Of a stretch of 64,000 nt of DNA, positions 41,760 to 50,310 are shown piece after piece (the stretch's first letter is position 1; each line of letters starts with the position of its first letter). The notes under the pieces are model-generated. The model had not been told where the DNA came from. It did not search any database and saw only the letters and a program-made list of their open reading frames with translations. This DNA is from Candidatus Stoquefichus sp. SB1 (GTDB lineage Bacteria > Bacillota_I > Bacilli_A > Erysipelotrichales > Coprobacillaceae): contig NZ_LN852694.1 in the NCBI RefSeq assembly GCF_001244545.1, positions 62,001 to 126,000 on the forward strand, in the 5' to 3' direction. The position numbers and the translations under genes were made by a program.

Positions 41760-43127
41760 ATGAAAAAATTTTTGGGGAATAAAGTTTTTTATATGACAAC
41801 ATTATCCATTGCTTTGCCAATTATGGCACAGCAATTTGTAACAAGTTTTGTAAATCTCATTGATAATATTATGATTGGTAGTGTTGGAAGTCTAGCATTA
41901 ACTTCAGTAACTGTAGCTAATCGTGTATATCTGATTTTTAATTCAACAATGTTTGGTATTTGTGGGGCCGCTGGTATTTTTATTGCTCAATATTATGGAG
42001 CGAAGAAATATCAGAATTGTCAAAAGATACTTAATATCAATTTATCATGTGGACTTTTAGTGGCGGGATTATTTGTTGTGGCTTTAATGACAGTGCCTAG
42101 ACAACTGATGGAAATATTTTCATCTAATCCTGCTGTTATTGAAGAAAGTTTACGTTATATTCAGTTTGCAGTATTGACTTATATTCCTTTTGCTATGAGT
42201 TTTAGTATTATGATGGCTATGCGTGCTGTAGGAATTAATAAAATTCAGTTGATAGTTGGGCTAATTACTGTAGTAACCAATACTTCATTGAATTATTTAT
42301 TGATTTTTGGAAATTTTGGTTTTCCAACATTAGGAGTACAAGGAGCGGCCATTGCAACTGCTATAGCTAGATTTTTAGAATTAGGTATTTATTTAATTAT
42401 TTTAAAACGACATAAACATTTTTTTACTTTTTCATTGCGAAATTTGTTCCATCTTGACACATCATTAATTCGTTCAATGATTAGAAAAGCAATTCCACTC
42501 ACTGCTAATGAAATTTTATTTTCATTAGGATTAGCTATGATTTTCTTATCCTATATGCGTTGTGATGAAAGCTTGATTTCAGCTATTAGTGTTGTTGATA
42601 CAGTTATGCAAATTGCATATATTGTATTTGGTGGGTTATCGAGTGCTATTTCTATTTTAATTGGGAATCGTTTAGGCGCAAATCAGATTGAAGAAGCCAA
42701 AGCAAATGCTTATAAATTATTAGCATTTGGTGTTATGATTGGTTTGACAATTAGTGTTATTTTTATTGGTGTAGCACCATTGATTGCTTCCTTTTATAAT
42801 GTTGAAGATATGATTAAAGAAACAATTGTTATGTTGTTGAGAATTAAGTCTTTATTGTTACCTATTTATGTTTATAATGTCTGTGTATTTTTTACATTAA
42901 GAGCTGGTGGTGATACTTTCTCAACAATGTTGATGGACTCTGGTTTTTTATGGTGTGCAGGAGTTCTTTTATCAACAGTTTTATCTATTTTTACGAATTT
43001 ATCACTTGTTCAATTGTTTGCAATTGTTGAGGCCTGTGATTTACTGAAATTGTTTGTTGCTACGTATTTCTTTAAAAAAGGACGATGGGCTAAAAATATG
43101 ACATTAACTCAGGAAGTCGTTTATTAA
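41760..43127 (+). CDS. MATE-family efflux transporter
   Basis: A 455-residue MATE protein, distinct from the one at 31944. Landmarks are ALPIMAQQFVTSFVNLIDNI at about 18-37, ANRVYLIFNSTMFGICGA, and GAAIATAIARFLELGIY. It should export drugs or metabolites with cation antiport. It follows the CmpB-like gene closely and is followed by the PTS IIC gene 30 bases later, so the three may be one transcript. Confidence 0.93.
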   Translation: MKKFLGNKVFYMTTLSIALPIMAQQFVTSFVNLIDNIMIGSVGSLALTSVTVANRVYLIFNSTMFGICGAAGIFIAQYYGAKKYQNCQKILNINLSCGLLVAGLFVVALMTVPRQLMEIFSSNPAVIEESLRYIQFAVLTYIPFAMSFSIMMAMRAVGINKIQLIVGLITVVTNTSLNYLLIFGNFGFPTLGVQGAAIATAIARFLELGIYLIILKRHKHFFTFSLRNLFHLDTSLIRSMIRKAIPLTANEILFSLGLAMIFLSYMRCDESLISAISVVDTVMQIAYIVFGGLSSAISILIGNRLGANQIEEAKANAYKLLAFGVMIGLTISVIFIGVAPLIASFYNVEDMIKETIVMLLRIKSLLLPIYVYNVCVFFTLRAGGDTFSTMLMDSGFLWCAGVLLSTVLSIFTNLSLVQLFAIVEACDLLKLFVATYFFKKGRWAKNMTLTQEVVY

Positions 43128-43157
43128 GATATTGAATTAGAAAAAGGAGGAATTGTT

Positions 43158-44177
43158 ATGGCACGTGCATCACAAAAAGAAAACTATATTGTTAAGACAC
43201 TTAATGGGATGGCCTATGGCTTTTTTGCCAGTCTCATTATTGGAACAATATTAAAACAAATTGGTGGGGCAATACATTGGGGTGATTTGATTTATTGGGG
43301 ACAGTTAGCGACATATTTAATGGGACCGGCTATTGGTGTAGGAATTGCTGTTGTCTTAGATGCAAAAGGTCTTAATATGATTGCAGCTGTTATTGCTGGA
43401 GCAATTGGTGCTGGGACATTTTCTATCAGTGGACAAAATGTATCTGTTGCTGTAGGAAATCCTGTATCTGCTTATTTAGCTGTTATATTGGCTATTGAAG
43501 TTACAAAACTTATACAAGATAAAACACCTTTGGATATTTTATTGGTTCCATTGACTTCTATTCTTTGTGCTGGTTTGATTACAAAATTTGTTGGACCTTA
43601 TATTTCTCAAGTGATTGTATGGATTGGTGATTTAATTAATCAAGGTGTAACAATGCAGCCTTTGTTAATGGGAATGATTGTTGCGGTTTTAATGGGAATG
43701 GCTTTAACTGCTCCGATTTCATCAGCAGCTATTGGTATTATGTTAGGTTTAAATGGTTTGGCGGCTGGTGCTGCTTTAGCAGGATGCTGTGCTCAAATGG
43801 TTGGATTGGCTATCATGTCAATGGATGATAATCAAATTGGTGATGTCATTGCTATTGGTATTGGAACTAGTATGTTACAATTTAAAAATATTGTTAAACG
43901 TCCGATTATATGGCTTCCACCAATCGTAGCAAGTCTTATTACAGGAATCCTTTCAACTGCTGTTTTAGGTATCAAATGTACACCTGTTGGTTCTGGAATG
44001 GGAACGGCTGGACTGGTAGGATTATTAGAATGTATACAGGTCATGGGATCATCTTTCTGGTTACCTTTAATTATCGTAGATGTTCTTGTCCCAATGGCAA
44101 TTTGCTGGAGTATGTATCGTGCCTTTCGTAAATTGAATTACATAAAAAGTGGAGATATGAAATTAACAAGATTATAA
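43158..44177 (+). CDS. Orphan PTS-type EIIC-like transporter (PTS_EIIC_2 family)
   Basis: A 339-residue membrane protein with about nine helices and Gly/Ala-rich segments (GAIGAGTFSISGQNVSVAVGNPVS, GAALAGCCAQMVGLA; each shown partly). It fits the PF13303-type EIIC_2 family. No EIIA or EIIB is encoded beside it; such orphans often have unknown substrates and may act as uncoupled permeases. AAGGAGG precedes the ATG. A strong UUCG-loop terminator follows. Confidence 0.8.
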   Translation: MARASQKENYIVKTLNGMAYGFFASLIIGTILKQIGGAIHWGDLIYWGQLATYLMGPAIGVGIAVVLDAKGLNMIAAVIAGAIGAGTFSISGQNVSVAVGNPVSAYLAVILAIEVTKLIQDKTPLDILLVPLTSILCAGLITKFVGPYISQVIVWIGDLINQGVTMQPLLMGMIVAVLMGMALTAPISSAAIGIMLGLNGLAAGAALAGCCAQMVGLAIMSMDDNQIGDVIAIGIGTSMLQFKNIVKRPIIWLPPIVASLITGILSTAVLGIKCTPVGSGMGTAGLVGLLECIQVMGSSFWLPLIIVDVLVPMAICWSMYRAFRKLNYIKSGDMKLTRL

Positions 44178-44200
44178 TCATCTTCGGATGATTTTTTCTT
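44176..44200 (+). terminator. UUCG tetraloop terminator
   Basis: AATCATC-TTCG-GATGATT at 44176-44193 followed by TTTTCTTTT. Confidence 0.9.
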
Positions 44201-44221
44201 TTATTTGCATTTAAAAACAGA

Positions 44222-44227
44222 TATAAT
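44222..44227 (+). promoter_or_regulatory. -10 box before murE
   Basis: TATAAT at 44222-44227, 17 bases before the ATG. The -35 is poorly defined, so the leader would be very short. Confidence 0.45.
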
Positions 44228-44243
44228 AGGATTGGTGAGAAAA

Positions 44244-45698
44244 ATGAAATTAAAACAATTAGTAGAAGAAATGGATTATGAAGTTTTACAAGGTGATTTG
44301 AATCAAGATGTTAGTCAGATTGATTATGATTCAAGAACTGTTAAAGATAGAAGTTTATTTGTATGTATTCCAGGTGCCAATGTTGATGGGCATGATTTTA
44401 TTGATCAAGTGATTGATCAAGGTGCTCGTGTTATTGTTGTTGAACGTGATGTTCCTTTTCGTGAAGGCATTACATACATGAAAGTACCTGAGGCTAGAAA
44501 AGCATTAGCACTTTTATCGTGTGCCTTTTTTGGACATCCAAGTCGTCAGATGACAGTGATTGGAATTACTGGAACAAAAGGAAAAACGACAACATCTTAT
44601 ATGGTGGAATCAATTTTAGAAAAAGCTAATAAGAAAGTAGGAATTATTGGAACAATTGGTTCTATTGTCAATGGAGAGTTTCAAAAAACAAAGAATACAA
44701 CACCAGAATCATTTGAATTACAAAGATTAATGAGACAAATGGTAGATTGTGGATGTGAGTATTGTGTTATGGAAGTTTCATCACAAGGATTGATGCTTAA
44801 TCGTGTGGCAGGAATTGATTTTGATTATGGTGTTTTTACAAATCTTTCACCAGATCATATTGGAGAGCATGAACATCATTCTTTTGAACATTATATGGAA
44901 TGTAAGAAAATGCTATTTCAAATGTGTAAAGTAGGGATTTTTAATCAGGATGATGAACATTATGGAGATATGATTAAAGGTGCAAAATGTGATATCAAAA
45001 CTTATTCATTACATCATGAAAGTGATTTAAAGGCATCCCATATTCAATTAAGTCAAGGTCAAGGAACTTTGGGTGTTTCTTTTCAAACATCTGGAATTAT
45101 TAATGCTGAGTTTGAAACAGACATTCCAGGACGTTTTAGTGTTTATAACTCGCTTGTAGCGATTATGCTTTGTCATCTTTTACACATTGAGACAAATTAT
45201 ATTCAAGCGGCTTTAAAGCAAGTCAGAGTAAGAGGACGTGTTGAAATTGTGCCAGTCAGACAACCTTATACTGTTATGATTGATTACGCTCATAATGCAC
45301 TTTCATTTGAGAGCATTCTTCAGACCATCATGGATTATCATCCACATCGCATTTATTGTGTTTATGGTGCAGGTGGACATCGTGATGTTAAACGTCGTTA
45401 TGATGTTGGAGAAATTGTTGCAAAATATAAAGCTTTTTCGATATTAACAGCGGATAATCCACGTGGCGAAAGTATTTCAAAAATTTGTCAGGATATTGTG
45501 ACAGGTATTCAACGTATTGGTGGAGAATATGTGATTATTGAAGACCGTAAAGAAGCAATTCATTATGCTTTAGATCATGGAGAAACTGGTGATGTCATTT
45601 TATGCTTAGGCAAAGGACATGAAGATTATCAAATTATTGATCAAGAACCTCTGGCATTTAGTGAAAAAGAAATTATTGAAGAATATTTTCAATTATAG
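44244..45698 (+). CDS. murE: UDP-MurNAc-tripeptide synthetase (MurE)
   Basis: A 484-residue Mur ligase that adds the third amino acid to UDP-MurNAc-L-Ala-D-Glu. The ATP site is GITGTKGKTTTSYM near residues 110-123. The C-terminal DNPRGE (Asp404-Arg407) is the sequence that recognises meso-diaminopimelate, in contrast to Lys-type enzymes. The ATG at 44244 is picked over 44205, as the latter has no ribosome site. It is not in a dcw cluster; a polysaccharide deacetylase gene follows 44 bases later. Confidence 0.92.
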   Translation: MKLKQLVEEMDYEVLQGDLNQDVSQIDYDSRTVKDRSLFVCIPGANVDGHDFIDQVIDQGARVIVVERDVPFREGITYMKVPEARKALALLSCAFFGHPSRQMTVIGITGTKGKTTTSYMVESILEKANKKVGIIGTIGSIVNGEFQKTKNTTPESFELQRLMRQMVDCGCEYCVMEVSSQGLMLNRVAGIDFDYGVFTNLSPDHIGEHEHHSFEHYMECKKMLFQMCKVGIFNQDDEHYGDMIKGAKCDIKTYSLHHESDLKASHIQLSQGQGTLGVSFQTSGIINAEFETDIPGRFSVYNSLVAIMLCHLLHIETNYIQAALKQVRVRGRVEIVPVRQPYTVMIDYAHNALSFESILQTIMDYHPHRIYCVYGAGGHRDVKRRYDVGEIVAKYKAFSILTADNPRGESISKICQDIVTGIQRIGGEYVIIEDRKEAIHYALDHGETGDVILCLGKGHEDYQIIDQEPLAFSEKEIIEEYFQL

Positions 45699-45742
45699 GA
45701 CTGAAAAAGATCTTTTGTGCATATAGTATTTTGGTGATACAT

Positions 45743-47137
45743 ATGAAAAAGATCTTTTTTTCTTGCATAGCAGTTTTAGCTTGTGCAGGTATAATTTACA
45801 TTTCGCAACAACCAAGAATTCATTTTATTCATGATGAAATTCATTTGTCATTATATGAAGAAGTGAAACCTTATGATTATATTGAAGAGGTTTCACATAT
45901 GGATATAGAAGAATTACAAATTCATAGTCAAGTGAATAATGAAAAATTAGGTGAATATAAAATTGAGTATGTTTATCGAAATAAAACATTTACATTAAAG
46001 ATATTTATTGATGATAAAATTCCTCCTCAATTTGATACAGTCAATACCAAAATATTACGTAATGAAAAAGTGAATCCTGAATCATTAGTTAAAAATATTC
46101 AAGATGATTCAAAAACAATTGTTTATTTTAAAGAAGATTATATTTTTAATGAAGTGAAAACATATCGAGTTATTGTTGTTGTAGAAGATGAATATGAAAA
46201 TAAAACAGAAAAAAATGCATATGTGTTAGTAGAAGAAAGAGATAATGAAGCACCAACAATATCTGGATTAGATAAAGTAACAATGTTAATTGGTGATGAA
46301 ATAGATTTAAAAAAGGGGATTACAGTTCAGGATGACCATGATAAGAATCCTAAATTAACAATTGATGATTCGCAGTTAAATATTCGTAAAACAGGTGAAT
46401 ATGAAGTTTATTATCACGTTGTGGATGATCAGGGCAATGAAGAAACATATACACGTTTAGTAGAAGTTTTGAGTCAATATGATAATCGTGAAGCAAAACA
46501 AGATGGTAAAAAAACATGTTATTTAACTTTCGATGATGGGCCCTCGAGCAATACCGCTAAAATTCTAAAGGTATTAGATGAATATCATATAAAAGCCACT
46601 TTCTTTGTCACGGGAACATCTCCTAAAGATTTTCATTATATTAAAGAAGCCTATGAAAAAGGACATACAATTGGGTTACACACATATAGTCATGATTATG
46701 AACTCATCTATAGTTCACTGAAGAATTATATTAATGATTTAAATAAGATTAAAGATGTAGTTTATGAACAAACTGGAGTTTATACAAAATTTATGCGTTT
46801 TCCTGGTGGTTCAAGTAACCTTGTTTCTAAAAAGTATAATGTAGGTATTATGAAACGATTAACAAAGAAAGTCATTGATTTAGGATATCAGTATTATGAT
46901 TGGACATCTATTAATGGTGATGGTGAGGGTATTAAAACAGTGAATGGCTTAAAAAAGAAAGCCATTGAAGAAATTGGTGATAAAGAAGATATTATGTTTT
47001 TAATGCATGATAGTTCAGGACAGGATAATACAGTTAAAGCATTGCCAGCTATATTAGATTATCTGATTAAAAAAGGCTATCAGTTTGAAGTCATAGATCA
47101 GTATTCTCCAACTTTTCATCATACAGTACAAAACTAA
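45743..47137 (+). CDS. Secreted polysaccharide deacetylase with Ig-like domains
   Basis: A 464-residue membrane-anchored NodB enzyme. An N-terminal helix (4-21) is followed by two or three small Ig-like repeats (about 25-245; DNEAPTISG and KTGEYEVYYHVVDDQG). The NodB domain follows: TFDDGPS with Asp264-Asp265, HTYSHDY with His313 and His317, RFPGGSS, YYDWTS, and LMHDSSGQ. It probably removes acetyl groups from peptidoglycan or another cell-wall glycan and so protects against lysozyme. It lies close behind murE; the ATG at 45743 follows GGTGATAC. Confidence 0.88.
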   Translation: MKKIFFSCIAVLACAGIIYISQQPRIHFIHDEIHLSLYEEVKPYDYIEEVSHMDIEELQIHSQVNNEKLGEYKIEYVYRNKTFTLKIFIDDKIPPQFDTVNTKILRNEKVNPESLVKNIQDDSKTIVYFKEDYIFNEVKTYRVIVVVEDEYENKTEKNAYVLVEERDNEAPTISGLDKVTMLIGDEIDLKKGITVQDDHDKNPKLTIDDSQLNIRKTGEYEVYYHVVDDQGNEETYTRLVEVLSQYDNREAKQDGKKTCYLTFDDGPSSNTAKILKVLDEYHIKATFFVTGTSPKDFHYIKEAYEKGHTIGLHTYSHDYELIYSSLKNYINDLNKIKDVVYEQTGVYTKFMRFPGGSSNLVSKKYNVGIMKRLTKKVIDLGYQYYDWTSINGDGEGIKTVNGLKKKAIEEIGDKEDIMFLMHDSSGQDNTVKALPAILDYLIKKGYQFEVIDQYSPTFHHTVQN

Positions 47138-47147
47138 ATATAATCGG

Positions 47148-47190
47148 AAAATCATTGATGATAGAATTCCTGTTATTAATGATTTTTTTC
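47148..47190 (+). terminator. Terminator after the deacetylase gene
   Basis: AAATCATT and AATGATTT with further pairs inside, followed by T6. Confidence 0.7.
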
Positions 47191-47334
47191 TTTATAAAAT
47201 CCTGTTACTATTATAATTATTTACTGATTATTGATATATAAGTCTTGATATTTCTTTTTTTGTAAAGAAATGGTATAACATATTAAAATGAAAACATAGA
47301 CTACAGATTGAATTTTTTGTATCTTTGGTTCAAG

Positions 47335-47363
47335 TTGCTATTGGCATTTAATGGCTGTATAAT
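47335..47363 (+). promoter_or_regulatory. Promoter of the methyltransferase gene
   Basis: -35 TTGCTA at 47335-47340, 17-base spacer, -10 TATAAT at 47358-47363. Confidence 0.7.
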
Positions 47364-47398
47364 ATCTCTATAAAAGAAATCTTGGAGGGGAAGTTGTC

Positions 47399-48184
47399 AT
47401 GAATATAACAGATGAAAATATTGATGGTGGAAAAGCTTTTGATTTTGGGAAAACTTCAGCAGATTATGCAAAATTTAGAGATATTTATCCACAGGAATTT
47501 TATGATAAAATCATAAACCGTCAATTATGTATGAGTGGTCAAAGTGTCCTTGATATGGGAACAGGAACAGGAGTTCTACCTAGAAATATGTATCGCTATG
47601 GAGCAAAATGGACAGGTACAGACATATCTGAAAATCAAATTGAACAAGCTAAAATTCTTTCGGAAGGTATGGATATTGATTATTATGCATTATCAGCAGA
47701 AAACATCAATTTCCCAGATGAATCATTTGATGTTATTACGGCTTGTCAATGTTTCTGGTATTTCAATCATGAGGAAATTGTATCTAAGTTTTATCGTATG
47801 CTTAAGCCTAATGGACGGATTCTTGTATTGTATATGGCTTGGTTGCCTTATGAAGATAAAATTGCAGGAGCAAGTGAAAAACTTGCACTGAAATATAGTC
47901 CACAGTGGAGTGGTGCTGGAGAAACAATCCACCCAATAAGTATACCTGATTGTTATGATGAAAAATTTGAACTCATTTATCATGAAGAGTATCCTTTATA
48001 TGTACATTTTACTCGTGAAAGCTGGAATGGAAGAATGAAGGCTTGTCGTGGGATTGGTGCTTCACTTACGGAAGAAGAGATTGCCATGTGGGAACAGGAA
48101 CATTTAAAGTTACTTACTGATAATGCTCCTGCTGAGTTTGATGTTTTGCATTATGGTGCCATTGCTGAACTTAAAAAGAAGTAA
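47399..48184 (+). CDS. Class I SAM-dependent methyltransferase
   Basis: A 261-residue methyltransferase. Motif I is SVLDMGTGTGVL at 49-60, and further motifs are TDISENQIEQA at about 75, AENINFPDESFDVITA, and LKPNGRILVLYMAW. This is the UbiE/type 11 fold. No substrate marker is visible. TTGGAGGGG precedes the ATG. It appears monocistronic, apart from the small zinc-ribbon gene 87 bases later. Confidence 0.88.
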   Translation: MNITDENIDGGKAFDFGKTSADYAKFRDIYPQEFYDKIINRQLCMSGQSVLDMGTGTGVLPRNMYRYGAKWTGTDISENQIEQAKILSEGMDIDYYALSAENINFPDESFDVITACQCFWYFNHEEIVSKFYRMLKPNGRILVLYMAWLPYEDKIAGASEKLALKYSPQWSGAGETIHPISIPDCYDEKFELIYHEEYPLYVHFTRESWNGRMKACRGIGASLTEEEIAMWEQEHLKLLTDNAPAEFDVLHYGAIAELKKK

Positions 48185-48271
48185 GATTTCAATTCTTGTT
48201 GAAGTGTGTTTATGGGTAAAGGATGGTTTTTATAAAAAACTAACGAGTCAAAACGTTTGGAGGTGTTGATA

Positions 48272-48496
48272 ATGATTTGTCCTCAATGTGGCAAAGAGAT
48301 GCAGCCAGGATTTTTACAAACAGGGAATATCATTGCATTCAATAAAACAAGACATAAAATATCGTTAAATTCAAAACATGAAGAGGATGTTATGATAGCA
48401 AAAAACACTCTCATGGGATCAGATTTTCATGCCTTTATTTGTAAAGAATGTGGTCTGATTGTGTTTGATTATAAAAATGTTATCTCACATTTATAG
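48272..48496 (+). CDS. Small zinc-ribbon protein (PF20097-like)
   Basis: A 74-residue protein with CPQCGKEMQPGFL at the start and CKECGLIVFDY near the end, two CxxC knuckles that can bind one zinc. The spacer contains a beta-rich segment. It matches a small Firmicutes family of unknown function. The ATG at 48272 follows TTGGAGGTG. A terminator lies at 48532. Confidence 0.75.
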   Translation: MICPQCGKEMQPGFLQTGNIIAFNKTRHKISLNSKHEEDVMIAKNTLMGSDFHAFICKECGLIVFDYKNVISHL

Positions 48497-48531
48497 TTTC
48501 CTATTTGATTGTGATTTCAATTCGATATGAC

Positions 48532-48570
48532 AAGCAGTTTATCTTTATGACGAACTGCTTTTTCTTTTTG
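48532..48570 (+). terminator. Terminator after the zinc-ribbon gene
   Basis: AAGCAGTT at 48532-48539 pairs with AACTGCTT at 48553-48560, followed by TTTCTTTTT. Confidence 0.75.
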
Positions 48571-48680
48571 TAAGAAGTGTCATATCATACAATCAATTCT
48601 AATTTAAGAATGATACAATATAAAAAGTGATAATAATACTGAGTGTATAAATGTCACTGAAAATAAAAAAGGAGGAAATT

Positions 48681-50216
48681 ATGAAAAAAATAACAATAAT
48701 GGTTGTCGCAATGATGATGTTGTTTACACTGACTATTCATAAAACGTCTGCGGCTGATGAAACATTTGAAAAAGATGGTCTAACGTACCAAATGATTGGC
48801 GAAAATAATGTCAGTGTTATTGGTGCTGATAAAACACGAACTTCCTATAATATACCACAAACCATTGAATATAATGATGTTATGTATACTGTTGTCAGTT
48901 TAGGAGATCATTTATTTTATGATAATGTTAATCCTGCTGCTTTGGTTTCGATTACACTTCCTGAAACAATCACGAGTATTGGTACAGGAGCGTTTCAAAA
49001 TTGTAAACAGTTAAAATCTGTTAAGATTCCTGATGAAGTGAAAATAATTGAAAATTATACATTTCAAGACTGTCTTCGTTTAGAAAATATCCAACTCTCT
49101 CATCAATTAACAGAAATAAAATCAAATGCTTTTTATCATTGTGCTAAATTAGAGGCAATAGCTCTTCCAGATAGTGTCAAAAAAATTGCAGATAATGTTT
49201 TTATTGATTGTCATTCGCTTAAATCAATTGTCATTCCAAAAAATGTTGAATCTTTAGGTGCATCATCACTATGGTATTGTACAAATTTAGAATCAGTAAC
49301 ATTATCTAATAAGATTGCAAATATTAAAGATACAGCATTACAGCATTCTTCAAAACTTTCAAAAATAATGGTTATAACTGATACAAAGGATGAAATAATG
49401 AATCCTCAAATTTTAGCAGCTGTCAATAAAATAACAAATCCACATCAAATCTATCGTGGTGTCACACACGTAAAAGCAAATCAAAGTACAATTCATGCGA
49501 ATAGGGGACAAACACTAGATTTAGATTCATATTTTGATAAAACATTTCAAGTATATGATGAAAATAATCAATTGTCATCGGCAATGATGATTCCGTCAAA
49601 TTATCAAAATGTAGAATATCAATTAATAGGAACTCATTTCCCAAAGACTCAAATTTCAGGACATCAGATAAAAATAGGGGATGATGAAACAAATTCAATA
49701 CAAATCAAAGCTAATCTCAATGGTTATAGTGATACTTTAACAGTGGATGTTCTTGAAATTACAATCACAAATATTGAAATTGATGAAAAGCCAGAGAAAA
49801 CAACCTATTTTGAAGGAGAATTCTTTAATCCTGAAGGTTTAAAAATAAAGGTTCATTATAGTGATGGAACTTATAAAATAGTTACTTATAATCAAGATTC
49901 AAAAGCGAATTTCTCATTTTCTCATCAAGATCCATTAAAAACAACTGATAATAAAATCATTATGAAATATGCACAACATTTAGTAGAATTCAATATAGAG
50001 GTTCAAGCAAAAGATGTGATTAATGATGATAATCAGGAGGATCAAACAATTCCAGATAATAAGCCACAAGAAGAACCTGTTCAAAAACCTGAATCAATAG
50101 AAAATGATACTCCAAAAACAGAAGATCAGACAATGATTTTAGGATTAACACTTCTTATGATTGTCAGTGGAGCAATTGTATTTATAAAAATGAAAAAACA
50201 AAGTTATGAAATATAA
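48681..50216 (+). CDS. Surface protein with BspA-type leucine-rich repeats and a PxTxD sorting signal
   Basis: A 511-residue cell-wall protein. The signal peptide covers about residues 1-24. BspA/Treponema-type leucine-rich repeats occupy about 85-245 (five units ending GAFQNC, YTFQDC, NAFYHC, NVFIDC, SSLWYC). A bacterial Ig-like unit follows (TNIEIDEKPEKTTYFEGEFF). The C-terminus has TPKTED at 477-482, a helix and a KMKK tail, a sortase-type signal lacking the Gly of LPxTG. It probably binds host or microbial ligands. The ATG at 48681 follows AAGGAGG. Confidence 0.85.
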   Translation: MKKITIMVVAMMMLFTLTIHKTSAADETFEKDGLTYQMIGENNVSVIGADKTRTSYNIPQTIEYNDVMYTVVSLGDHLFYDNVNPAALVSITLPETITSIGTGAFQNCKQLKSVKIPDEVKIIENYTFQDCLRLENIQLSHQLTEIKSNAFYHCAKLEAIALPDSVKKIADNVFIDCHSLKSIVIPKNVESLGASSLWYCTNLESVTLSNKIANIKDTALQHSSKLSKIMVITDTKDEIMNPQILAAVNKITNPHQIYRGVTHVKANQSTIHANRGQTLDLDSYFDKTFQVYDENNQLSSAMMIPSNYQNVEYQLIGTHFPKTQISGHQIKIGDDETNSIQIKANLNGYSDTLTVDVLEITITNIEIDEKPEKTTYFEGEFFNPEGLKIKVHYSDGTYKIVTYNQDSKANFSFSHQDPLKTTDNKIIMKYAQHLVEFNIEVQAKDVINDDNQEDQTIPDNKPQEEPVQKPESIENDTPKTEDQTMILGLTLLMIVSGAIVFIKMKKQSYEI

Positions 50217-50218
50217 GG

Positions 50219-50242
50219 AGAAGGAAGCCCTTCTTCTTTTTC
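50219..50242 (+). terminator. Terminator after the BspA-like gene
   Basis: AGAAGGAAG and CTTCTTCT form a slightly bulged hairpin followed by TTTTC. Confidence 0.6.
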
Positions 50243-50252
50243 ATTTGTTAAG

Positions 50253-50280
50253 TTGAAAAATATATTTAATCATGTATAAT
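50253..50280 (+). promoter_or_regulatory. Promoter of the ABC-F gene
   Basis: -35 TTGAAA at 50253-50258, 16-base spacer, -10 TATAAT at 50275-50280. Confidence 0.7.
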
Positions 50281-50310
50281 AAGGAAGACTATGAAAGAGG
50301 AGAAACAAAG

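Noticed and set aside
43158-44177. Complete sugar PTS
   Set aside because: Only a IIC-like protein is present; no IIA or IIB Cys/His domains occur within reach, so no PTS can be claimed here.
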